A stretch of 64,000 bases of DNA, from contig JADJIQ010000005.1 in the NCBI GenBank assembly GCA_016707005.1, positions 310,001 to 374,000 on the forward strand, written 5' to 3'. Source of the stretch: Ignavibacteria bacterium (GTDB lineage Bacteria > Bacteroidota > Ignavibacteria > Kapaibacteriales > Kapaibacteriaceae). The notes under the pieces are model-generated. The model worked only from the letters and a program-made list of their open reading frames with translations, was not told the DNA's origin and made no database searches. This document shows, piece after piece, positions 25,890 through 34,501 of this stretch (position 1 is its first letter; each line of letters begins with the position of its first letter). A program made the translations under genes and the position numbers.

Positions 25890-26731
25890 CAATACTTCCT
25901 CTTGAGGCGTTCGTTCAAGAGGCGTTTGTATTCAACAATGATATCCTCGGGGCATTGACGCCGGCACTTGGGCGACGTTGGCGGGCTGCCACTTGAAGGG
26001 TAGCACTCGCGGCATGTTGGGAACATCGAGGTGTTGTACTGATCACTGAAGTCGTTCTTTGCATCGTAGTACTCTATGGAGTCCTGAGCACGAGACGCAG
26101 AGTCCTCTCCACTCCAGTTGTTACGCAACCCGTGCAGCCAAGGCAGGTCTGTCTTGTCGGGCGTGTCGAAGAGGATGTTGCCGCAGTTGTCCCGTGTCGG
26201 GTAGATCACGTTGGTGCAACAGTCCGAGGTGTCACACGGCAAGATGTCACCATAGTTATAGCGCAGACTATCGGGGTCAAACTCTCCCGTTGGAGGCCAC
26301 GTGGAGCACCTCGTTGAATCGAACTTCCAACAGGCCGGACGGATGATGCGCCAGCAGCCGTTGCTGCCCTGGCTCACTGAATCGGGCAAGAACCCCATCG
26401 TGTTTTCCGTGATCATCTTGCCAAGCAGTAGAGTAATGATCTCACTCGTGCTGTCTCCGGCGCAGTCCGTTCCTGCAAAGAGTCGAACCGTTTCAAGTTT
26501 CAGCTCCTGACATCCGTCAGAGTTGCACACCCTTTTGCGGTAGGTTACCGTGTAGGTGCACTCACCAATGGTCACAAGCTTCTGAATCAGCTGGGCGTTG
26601 CCCCACGGCAAAACAGCTTGCTTACATGGCGTGCAAGGGTCTGGGTGGTTTATGTACTGGGCATCCGCTTGCTGGGTAGCCATGACGAGCACAAGCGCCG
26701 CCACGGAAACGATCAATGATGCAGTCTTCAT
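25889..26731 (-). CDS. Hypothetical cysteine-rich secreted protein
   Basis: A 280-aa protein with a cleavable signal peptide (MKTASLIVSVAALVLVMATQ, then QADA) and many cysteines in CxxC and CC patterns (CTPCKQAV, CDTSDCCTN, CRECYPSSG, CRRQCPED). These suggest a disulfide-stabilised extracellular protein. No known domain is recognised. The start overlaps the stop of the giant SpvB-like gene (ATGA) and the stop shares a base with the next ATG, so it is embedded in a translationally coupled chain. The RHS protein downstream has similar cysteine-rich stretches, which hints that they work in the same oxidising compartment. Confidence 0.72.
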   Translation of the reverse strand: MKTASLIVSVAALVLVMATQQADAQYINHPDPCTPCKQAVLPWGNAQLIQKLVTIGECTYTVTYRKRVCNSDGCQELKLETVRLFAGTDCAGDSTSEIITLLLGKMITENTMGFLPDSVSQGSNGCWRIIRPACWKFDSTRCSTWPPTGEFDPDSLRYNYGDILPCDTSDCCTNVIYPTRDNCGNILFDTPDKTDLPWLHGLRNNWSGEDSASRAQDSIEYYDAKNDFSDQYNTSMFPTCRECYPSSGSPPTSPKCRRQCPEDIIVEYKRLLNERLKRKY

Positions 26732-29700
26732 TGCCCGCCCCCGTTGCTTCGTTGGCTGCGCCCAATTGAATCCAACTTCTTGAGGTCTACGCTGTCGCCA
26801 AAGAGCTTCAAGCGCCGCCTCTCGGGACTTAGCTTTAGGTCAAAGAGCTCGCCCTTAGCGCCTACCCCTGAAGGAGAAAGTGATTTCGGGGTCAACAGAT
26901 CAACAGGGATCTCATTGGCAGCTTCTTGCAACAGGCCCTGATGCATGCGCTGCATCAGTGGTCGGTAGTCCGCTAGGCCATAGTCAGCACGCTTGTCATA
27001 CTTGACGGACATACTGTTTGCGTGCTGCTCTTGCAATGGGAAGATGCCCTGTTCTGTTTCGCGGTCTTTGCGCGTTAGGCGTCCGTCGGGTGTGTATTTA
27101 AACAACGCTGCAAAGTGTTGATCATCGAACTGAGCCACAAGGCGCAGCGTTGCTTGGTCGTAGACATAACATGTAGCACTTGATGATGTTGGTTGCACCC
27201 GCAGGTCATCAACATAGACCCCTGAGCCAACGGCGCTGACACTGACCTTCTTCACACCCGTACTCGTCAGCGCTCCGGTATTTGCCGGCACTGTCCACTC
27301 AATGAGTTTCCACCCGGCAACATCAGCGATCACGCTGTGCGTGCTGATTGCGCTGCCTGTGCCAATGGTGAGCTTGCACGTATCTGCTGCGCCGGCGCGC
27401 ACCCACGCCCGTGCAACGAGCCCATCGTCTTGCGTTCGTTCCGTGATGTTGATAAGGCCGATGGAGTCCGCTGTTGTTGTCAGGGCCAATGATCTCTTGC
27501 CAGTGTGGCTTGCGGCAGACGACGAGGAGGCCTTGTCTTCGAAGCTCTCAAAGAGTACACCTGCGTGGTCAGCATTCTTAGCGATGATCGACGGCAGCGT
27601 TCCCTTGTGCGCAAATCGGGCCGTAGTAGGAATGCCTATGGCGTCATGCTCAATGGCGACGTCGCCGTCAGGTGTATAAGCCAGTACGCGGCTCGTCCTG
27701 ACCCATTTGGCCTCGTCACGTGATGATGGGTTTGCGTGCGGGAAGCTCTCAAACAAGCTGCTGGTAATCCGACCGGCGCTTCGCGGCGACGAGTCCTGCA
27801 CCGCCGACTCCGTGGCAGATCTAAAGACAAAGGACTCGTGCGGACGCCACTTGCCTTTGAGCGTGCGCTGATACGGGTTATTGTGAGCCGAAGAGAAGCG
27901 TCCTCCATAGATGGCATAATATTCAGCAGTGTCAATTCCCAGGTCATCCGTCCAGGTAGTAGCCGACGCTGAGAGGACCTGGCGACCACTGTCCGGGACG
28001 AACGGGTTAGATCCAACAATTCCCCTCGATCCGTACATGGCTATCGAACCAGCGGCAGCGGTGAGTTGATTGGTCTTGCCGCTGCGAACAATGGTGGCCA
28101 CCTTATGATCCGTTGACGGCGATCCCGAGAGTACATAGAAGTTGACTGTTGTGCCCACAACGCCGCGCACACGCACAAACGCCGGCGCATGGCTGCCTGC
28201 CTCTTCCATTGTTTCAACGAGCGCAACAAGGTCTCCGGGACTAAACAAAGAGGCTGCATCTGCGGTAACGACCATCGACGAGGCATCAACCGCCGTGATT
28301 GAATCCCTCAAATTCTCGTTGGTCATCGCCGAGCCCATTTCTGGATAGACATGCCAAGCCGGGTAGGTCATCTGAAGGAGTGCGCCGGCATGAACTTGGC
28401 CCGCTCCAACATCGGCGCCGTCATATTCATCATAGCCGATGGTAACAACGGGCTGACCCGTGCCTTCATCAAAAGCTCCATTTTCCTGCACTCGCACCAT
28501 GCCGTCGCGCCGGTAGACTACGCGCTTTTCAAAACATGCGTAGCTCACAAGCTTCGTTGAGACATACATCGACGACCTCTGCTCCGAGATCATCGACGAG
28601 CCCGTAGCCCCATGCACGACTGGCGCCCAGATCAAAAGGACTCCAGCATCAAAATTGCCGGAGAGCGAGATGTGATTGTTGATGATCTGACGAGAACTTG
28701 ACATCACCTCTTCGCTTGTACCCATCTCACGAAGTACGACAAGGGGCTCTCCCTCACTTGACTTTGTTAGCACAGGGATCTTCTCACCCGGCGCGAAGTA
28801 TTCGTGTTCTTCCGAGGCAACTACGTTCCACGATGTTGGCGACGGCGAATAGCTGCCGGCGCATTGCCGAATGGCTCTTGTCTTGCCATGCATTTGATTT
28901 GTCACCACCGTAAAGCCTTGCCCGGCGTCGATGTTGGTGATCGAAACCGAGAGAAACGGATTGGGAATTGGCGGCAGTCCACTTCGGTCATGGACAAGAC
29001 GTGTGGCCTCTTCTCGCAGCGGGTAGTCGCGTGCTGTGAAGAAGTCTGTTACGGTGTATCCGGGCGAGGTTTCACCAAAGGCAATGCTTCTGGTGACAAC
29101 GCGTGAATATCCGATTGACGCGCCCGGCCATGCCGATGGGCAAAGCGGAGCGGAAAGCTGTTCTAGATCTTCGCCTGCCGCTAGGCGCTCTTCAAAGGAC
29201 TGCTCCGATCTGCCAACGATGAAGCGGTATAGCGCTGATTCTTCGCGCATCACTGCCGGTTCGTTTGTAGCAACACCGGAAGAAATTGTACGCGCTCCAC
29301 CGGGCAAGACTTCTTGTCGCTCATAGATGTACTCGCGGCCATACATGCCGGCGCGGCCTTCTTCAATGCCTGCGTCGTACATATAGATACGCTTTACACG
29401 AATGCCGCCGCCAACTTTAGAGATGCACGGAATGCGCACGTAGGAATGTTTGAGGTATGGCGTGCAGGACGGGTTGGTGACCCACGATGAGATGTTGTAT
29501 GCCCACGATGAAATGTCACCACCCATTCCTCCAAGGCGCTCATACGTCGCTTGGTTCGTGCTGATATCGCCCTTGACTCCATCACGCAAAGTCTTCGGCT
29601 TTACGCTGTCATGACAGACGGGGTCAAGAAGTCCCTGGTTGATGACAAGCTCCTTGAGCAGAGCCCGCGGCTGTGGAGAGCCGCGAAGTGTGACGACAAT

Positions 29701-32700
29701 CGTTGAGCCAATAGCAGAGTCTACAGCAGCGCGCACAAAACCCGAGATATACTCGCTGTTCGAGGCCGGGAATCCTTCTTGTCCGGCATCGAAGCTGCAC
29801 TCTCTAATGGGAAAGAGGAACTTGAAGAACAGCCTGTTTAGCTTGACATGTTTTTTGAGTGCGGCCATGACGTCGGCGGTTGAAGCCGTCAGCTTTGAAC
29901 AATCAAGCCCCACGCGCACATAGTCTTCGACTTCATTGTAGACCGTTATCGGCACGAATGCTTCTACGGGCCGGTCTTGCACAAATGAATAGCTGTTCTG
30001 CTCATACTGCACTTCGATCTCGCCCCCCGATGGCAAGATGATACGCTTGAGCTGCCATGCCGCTGGGTCGTACTGCGTGGACTTACCTGGCAGATACGTT
30101 TGATCCAGGTGCGATCTGCGGTTTGACCGCGCTATGGGACCATCACGTCGGTAAGCGCCCCATGCATCTACAAAGACAGGGTCGTAGGCCGGATTTTCAA
30201 TCGTATCGTTGCGGGTCTTCCTGTCGTTCGTGTCGGCAATGTCCGAAGTGTCATTGATAAATGTGCCCGAAAAGGCAAGTGTCCCTGTAAGCCGAGACTC
30301 TTGCGCAAGCTCAGCGGCGTATGGTTCTTTAACAACGTCACGATACGAGTAGATGAATTCGTACGGGCTGATCGTTGCGTTCTGTACGTCGCCATAGTCC
30401 GTCCATATTCGCTTGAGCGTAAGCTTGCCATACTGGGCTGCCGCCACACGGGAGCCAAGGTGCACGGGAAGAACCCCTTGTTGCGTATGGTAGTGCCGAG
30501 AGTTGAGACCACCCGAGATCACATAGATCGAATCCCAATCATTCGGGTTTTCAATCTCTTCGTTTCTTTTCTTTGCCTCATTCCAGCGAGAGTTCAACAG
30601 GAACCACTTTGACTTTGACTGCATAGTCTCATAGGTGTACTCGAGGTTGACAGTCTTGACGATGTGCGTGTAATTGCCGTTCTCATCCTTTGCCAGTAAG
30701 ACGATGCGCTCAAGGCACTGACTCTTGTTCGCAAACTCGTTGTCACCAATGAGGTCCTCGCTGATCACCTCCTTGTTTGTAGCCCTTCCTCCACATTTCT
30801 TGCCAAGAAATCTCTCGGCAGAATCGCGGTCGAATCCGCTGAGATAGTGCCTGCGCCATAGCTCGCTGCCGGCGGCTTCCTCATCGTAGTCAATGTTGCC
30901 CGTGTTGATTGACTCAAAGGCATCATTGCGCTGCTTGCCGCTTCCGCGGAAGTCTATCGGCGTGCCACCAACTGTAATCGTGCGTATAGTCTTGTTCGTT
31001 ATAAAGATCGCAGTATGTGTCTTTGTGTCGATCTCCGACATGTAGTACATTTCTCTTTCGCCCATCGACACACTAGCCCGGTCGTCATGCTTGTTCGTGA
31101 GATTGCCTTCTTCCCAGGTATATCCACGATATGGTGTGCGCCATTTGAACCAGTCCTTGCCGGGAGCATATTGGCCGGACTTAGTATATGTTCCTGCTGC
31201 TCGCTCATAGTTAAACCGGGTATAGCCACCGAAATCATCAGCTGTCGGACCATCCATGGTTCTATCGACGTAATCGGGCGTCTGTATCGCCGTCAACAGG
31301 AACATTGAAGCGTATGGCTGCGCCTTGATCGTGCCGGCAACGTTGTTGGCTCTGGCAAGCTCCGGCCTCTGAGGGTAGAGAACGCGGGCTCCGTAGGCAA
31401 ACCCCAAAGCCCCTTTCTCCATTGTCTCAACGTCAGTGCGAGTATAGGAGAGCTGGCGTTCATTGCGGTTGTAGACCGGCAGGCCATAGACATATCGAAT
31501 ACCGTTTCCGTTGGCCACTGACAACTCTCCGATGCCGTCGGCAATTGCCGGCTCGGAGCGGTTGACAAACCCATCCACTTGAGCGTTTGGAGCGTGCGAG
31601 AAGAGCTGCGGGCTGCCACCACCCGACGTCATATCACTTGCCAGCTCTTTGTTCAAACGATAGGAGATGCATGCCGCAGCACGCGGTCGGTAGAACGTGT
31701 CGGTTGGCTCTGCACTATCAATTCGATTAAAGATCCCCGAGGGGCCTTGATTTGATGATGCCGTATAGGCCGCTTTGTCACTTGATGAGAATCGCACGTT
31801 ATCGGCCGGGTCATTGAGAAAACGCATGAATGCTCGTGCGTTGCCATCCGGAGTGTAGGCCTGGTGTTTGAATTCATTCACCCAACCTGACCCTGTTGGA
31901 GCTGAGCCCGACACGTCGGTGGTGTTTTCACCGATTGTCACCGTTGCTCCGGCTGTGAGTTTGTCTGGGCCGGCGCCAAGCTCCATACCAAGAGTGCCGT
32001 TTATGAGTTTCGATGACTTTGCTTGCGGAGCGGCATATCCCGGCCGATTATGCACGAGGCGCATACTGCCGCCGATTCCTTGCCCGGTCACAGCGAAATC
32101 ATCTGCTGAGAAATATCCCGGAGAGAGGTAGCGGTCACGGTTGGTGTAGACGCCCTCCCGTTCGAACATCCGGTCCGCCATGCGCGAGCTGACTCCCAAG
32201 GCTTTCCCGTGATATAGGTAGCCGTAGGCTGAGTCTACCACGTTATCTGCCGGCGTTTGCCACGTGTAGTTACCATGCAGACCAATGTTCGTGCCGCCTA
32301 AGATGAAACCGGGGATATATCCGGCGGTCGCTCCAAACTTGATCGTAAGACTACCGCCAGTGTAGGCCATAGTGCTTGTCTGCGTGGACACAGGGCCAGT
32401 GATAGCCGAGACAAACGACGACACAGTGGAGTAAACACTACGCGCGGTCTTGATGTCTGATGCTTGTTTAGCTGCTAGTGCTCCCTCAAGAATCTTTCCC
32501 GACTTTAGTTTATCTACGGCTTCATTGTTTTTCTTTGACAGTTCGCTCGTGAGCAAACCGGCAAACGCGTTTGCCCAATTGATGTTCGCAGAGAACCTTT
32601 GGATTCCGTTAGTTGATTCGAGATTGAGACTCAGTGCGTTAAAGACGTTGAGTGAGAACCCCGACGTGATCGAGTATCCACTGAATGTGTTGTAGCGGTT

Positions 32701-33192
32701 GGCGGCCTGAAACGTGAACAGATCATACGAGGCGATCTGAAGATTGGCAGACATCCCAACAGAGAACGTTTCGTTTTTCTCCTGCCTGTTGATCGATACG
32801 ACCTCGGCGCCGTTATAGTCGTCAGGAATTCCGCGGGCGTTTCGATTGATTGAACCCGGATTCAAACTCCACCCAAAGCCAACCCATGAAGCATCTTCCT
32901 CAAGAGCGGCACCGCTGTGATAGGCCATCGTTACAGGGTACGATGAGCCCGACGGTCCGGGGACTTCTAAGAGCGGTATGTTATACGTGAATGCCCCGGA
33001 GAACTCGTTGACCATTCCCGTAGTGCCCAAGGGCTCAAAGCCGGTGAACTCCGGTTGAACGGGGCCCGACGTGATTGCCAGCACAGAGATCGGCACAAGC
33101 ATTTCGAGCACGATCGCTGTTAAGAGAGCACATGCCATCATGCGCGCCTTCTTCGTGCTTACGGACATTGAGATTCGAATTGATTTCGTCAT
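26728..33192 (-). CDS. Giant SpvB/TcdB-like secreted protein
   Basis: A 2154-aa protein. Met at 33192 is preferred because AGAGGA lies 7 bp before it; GTG/ATG codons at 33213 and 33210 would only add a basic tail. A signal/anchor segment (MMACALLTAIVLEMLVPISV) is followed by VNEFSGAFTYNIPLLEVPGP, YPVTMAYHSGAA and VGFGWSLNPGSI, the hallmark opening of Bacteroidota SpvB-like proteins related to the N-terminal part of Tc-toxin TcB subunits. The rest is repetitive beta structure with a carbohydrate-binding-like segment near 1850-1960 (ITERTQDDGLVARAWVRAGA) and YD-like repeats near the end (YTPDGRLTRKDRETEQG). No T9SS tail. I infer it is the partner of the RHS protein encoded 3 kb downstream. Confidence 0.8.
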   Translation of the reverse strand: MTKSIRISMSVSTKKARMMACALLTAIVLEMLVPISVLAITSGPVQPEFTGFEPLGTTGMVNEFSGAFTYNIPLLEVPGPSGSSYPVTMAYHSGAALEEDASWVGFGWSLNPGSINRNARGIPDDYNGAEVVSINRQEKNETFSVGMSANLQIASYDLFTFQAANRYNTFSGYSITSGFSLNVFNALSLNLESTNGIQRFSANINWANAFAGLLTSELSKKNNEAVDKLKSGKILEGALAAKQASDIKTARSVYSTVSSFVSAITGPVSTQTSTMAYTGGSLTIKFGATAGYIPGFILGGTNIGLHGNYTWQTPADNVVDSAYGYLYHGKALGVSSRMADRMFEREGVYTNRDRYLSPGYFSADDFAVTGQGIGGSMRLVHNRPGYAAPQAKSSKLINGTLGMELGAGPDKLTAGATVTIGENTTDVSGSAPTGSGWVNEFKHQAYTPDGNARAFMRFLNDPADNVRFSSSDKAAYTASSNQGPSGIFNRIDSAEPTDTFYRPRAAACISYRLNKELASDMTSGGGSPQLFSHAPNAQVDGFVNRSEPAIADGIGELSVANGNGIRYVYGLPVYNRNERQLSYTRTDVETMEKGALGFAYGARVLYPQRPELARANNVAGTIKAQPYASMFLLTAIQTPDYVDRTMDGPTADDFGGYTRFNYERAAGTYTKSGQYAPGKDWFKWRTPYRGYTWEEGNLTNKHDDRASVSMGEREMYYMSEIDTKTHTAIFITNKTIRTITVGGTPIDFRGSGKQRNDAFESINTGNIDYDEEAAGSELWRRHYLSGFDRDSAERFLGKKCGGRATNKEVISEDLIGDNEFANKSQCLERIVLLAKDENGNYTHIVKTVNLEYTYETMQSKSKWFLLNSRWNEAKKRNEEIENPNDWDSIYVISGGLNSRHYHTQQGVLPVHLGSRVAAAQYGKLTLKRIWTDYGDVQNATISPYEFIYSYRDVVKEPYAAELAQESRLTGTLAFSGTFINDTSDIADTNDRKTRNDTIENPAYDPVFVDAWGAYRRDGPIARSNRRSHLDQTYLPGKSTQYDPAAWQLKRIILPSGGEIEVQYEQNSYSFVQDRPVEAFVPITVYNEVEDYVRVGLDCSKLTASTADVMAALKKHVKLNRLFFKFLFPIRECSFDAGQEGFPASNSEYISGFVRAAVDSAIGSTIVVTLRGSPQPRALLKELVINQGLLDPVCHDSVKPKTLRDGVKGDISTNQATYERLGGMGGDISSWAYNISSWVTNPSCTPYLKHSYVRIPCISKVGGGIRVKRIYMYDAGIEEGRAGMYGREYIYERQEVLPGGARTISSGVATNEPAVMREESALYRFIVGRSEQSFEERLAAGEDLEQLSAPLCPSAWPGASIGYSRVVTRSIAFGETSPGYTVTDFFTARDYPLREEATRLVHDRSGLPPIPNPFLSVSITNIDAGQGFTVVTNQMHGKTRAIRQCAGSYSPSPTSWNVVASEEHEYFAPGEKIPVLTKSSEGEPLVVLREMGTSEEVMSSSRQIINNHISLSGNFDAGVLLIWAPVVHGATGSSMISEQRSSMYVSTKLVSYACFEKRVVYRRDGMVRVQENGAFDEGTGQPVVTIGYDEYDGADVGAGQVHAGALLQMTYPAWHVYPEMGSAMTNENLRDSITAVDASSMVVTADAASLFSPGDLVALVETMEEAGSHAPAFVRVRGVVGTTVNFYVLSGSPSTDHKVATIVRSGKTNQLTAAAGSIAMYGSRGIVGSNPFVPDSGRQVLSASATTWTDDLGIDTAEYYAIYGGRFSSAHNNPYQRTLKGKWRPHESFVFRSATESAVQDSSPRSAGRITSSLFESFPHANPSSRDEAKWVRTSRVLAYTPDGDVAIEHDAIGIPTTARFAHKGTLPSIIAKNADHAGVLFESFEDKASSSSAASHTGKRSLALTTTADSIGLINITERTQDDGLVARAWVRAGAADTCKLTIGTGSAISTHSVIADVAGWKLIEWTVPANTGALTSTGVKKVSVSAVGSGVYVDDLRVQPTSSSATCYVYDQATLRLVAQFDDQHFAALFKYTPDGRLTRKDRETEQGIFPLQEQHANSMSVKYDKRADYGLADYRPLMQRMHQGLLQEAANEIPVDLLTPKSLSPSGVGAKGELFDLKLSPERRRLKLFGDSVDLKKLDSIGRSQRSNGGGQ

Positions 33193-33273
33193 GCTGCGTC
33201 CTCTTGTCATCACAATGGTGTCTTCTCTTTGGATGATGTCGTCGATATGGATGATGTCGTCAACTGACTACTA

Positions 33274-33873
33274 CTACTGACCCAGACTCCCGCTACTCAC
33301 CTCTGGCATGTCTGCAAGTTTTGAAAGGTCACACTCAAAGAGATTTCTACCTGTTGCATACTCTCTATCACTCCACTCAACGATGACGTTGGAAGAGTTG
33401 ACAAGCTCCTCTTCGGACGCCGCAAACACGAGCCGAACGGATCTCTTTGTTCTCAGGCCTACGTCTTGTTGGAACGCGGCCGAGAGACAGTCAACAGTTC
33501 TTGAGCCTAGCCGAAGCTTCACGTCCTGTTCAATGGTGAACGCCAGCGATTGAATGCGCCTTGTGAATTCATCCAAGTGCGAGATGCCTGAGAAGACCGG
33601 ATCGGCGCCATCTGCTTCTGTTGTTCTGATCGCGAGTTCAAACACCGAGAGCCCCTTCTGCGCATTAGCCCTGCGATGACGAGCCTGGGCAACAGCGTCC
33701 AACAGCCTGCTCGGTAGGTACTGCATCGAGAGGACATAAGGGCCGGCCTCCACGGAGTCGACTAGTCCGTTCGACGGGTCCCTGACCCATCCGGCAAGTT
33801 CCTTGACGGATACCTCATGCTTCGTGCATGAAACAAGGAGAAGAGCCGGCAATATGAGCGCAGCGACGTTCAA
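33274..33873 (-). CDS. Hypothetical lipoprotein
   Basis: A 199-aa protein starting at TTG 33873, which overlaps the upstream stop as TTGA. Although TTG is a rare start, no ATG lies nearby and this start yields a clean lipoprotein signal, NVAALILPALLLVSC. The mature part is helical and charged, without a family I recognise (SRLLDAVAQARHRRANAQKG, EELVNSSNVIVEWSDREYAT). Coupling to the OmpH-like chaperone gene before it, and position before the SpvB-like gene, suggest a membrane-anchored accessory factor of the RHS/SpvB system. Confidence 0.7.
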   Translation of the reverse strand: MNVAALILPALLLVSCTKHEVSVKELAGWVRDPSNGLVDSVEAGPYVLSMQYLPSRLLDAVAQARHRRANAQKGLSVFELAIRTTEADGADPVFSGISHLDEFTRRIQSLAFTIEQDVKLRLGSRTVDCLSAAFQQDVGLRTKRSVRLVFAASEEELVNSSNVIVEWSDREYATGRNLFECDLSKLADMPEVSSGSLGQ

Positions 33874-34469
33874 GGCTTTGGCCCCGCATCTGACTTCGCA
33901 CTGGTAGCTCCGGGCTTAAACTGCCCGCGGTATGTGGTGCGAAGGCGCTCCAAAACAACATCTGTCATATCAACAGTTTCTAAGGCAAAGACAAGCATAC
34001 CGTCATCTTGAACGGCGAGGAAGCAGTCAACGCCTTCACTCTTTGCCACTGACTCGGCTGCCGTGCGCACCTGAGAGATCACACCCTCCGTTAAGAGCTG
34101 CTGCTCTTGCGCAGTCTTTTGCTCAACAGCCTTTGAATAGTCAGCTATTTGAGCTTCTTTCCTGCGGAGCTGAAGACCCAGTGAGTCTCTCAATCGAGAG
34201 TTTGAACTCCCCACGCTTTCATACTCAAAGACAAGGCGCTGAAGCTCGCTTCTGAGCGTGTCAACATTTGCTCCCCAGGCCATGGTGGTGGTGCGAAATG
34301 CCTTCTTCGCATCGAGCGCTCCGTCGTAGCGTTCCAGCACCTTCTGAATGCGCACGATTCCAATCCGTGGTGGGCGAGAAGCTACGGTCAGCACCAATGC
34401 TCCAATAGAGAGAGCAAGAGCCAGTAATGAAATGGCGAGCAGTGCAGGATTCGATAGTAGTCGATTCAT
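33870..34469 (-). CDS. OmpH/Skp-like periplasmic chaperone
   Basis: A 199-aa protein with an N-terminal hydrophobic segment (LLAISLLALALSIGALVLTV) that is a signal anchor or signal peptide, then IGIVRIQKVLERYDGALDAK, the strand that opens OmpH/Skp proteins. A long charged coiled-coil arm follows (~60-150), and the fold closes with DCFLAVQDDGMLVFALETVD and the terminal helix DMTDVVLERL. Skp-type chaperones hold unfolded outer-membrane and secreted proteins in the periplasm. Finding one inside an operon for two giant secreted proteins suggests a dedicated chaperone (inference). It starts 32 bp after the FG-GAP gene and overlaps the following lipoprotein gene by 4 bp. Confidence 0.8.
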   Translation of the reverse strand: MNRLLSNPALLAISLLALALSIGALVLTVASRPPRIGIVRIQKVLERYDGALDAKKAFRTTTMAWGANVDTLRSELQRLVFEYESVGSSNSRLRDSLGLQLRRKEAQIADYSKAVEQKTAQEQQLLTEGVISQVRTAAESVAKSEGVDCFLAVQDDGMLVFALETVDMTDVVLERLRTTYRGQFKPGATSAKSDAGPKP

Positions 34470-34501
34470 ATGCCGGTAGGAAGAGTCGTAAGGTTGATGT
34501 T

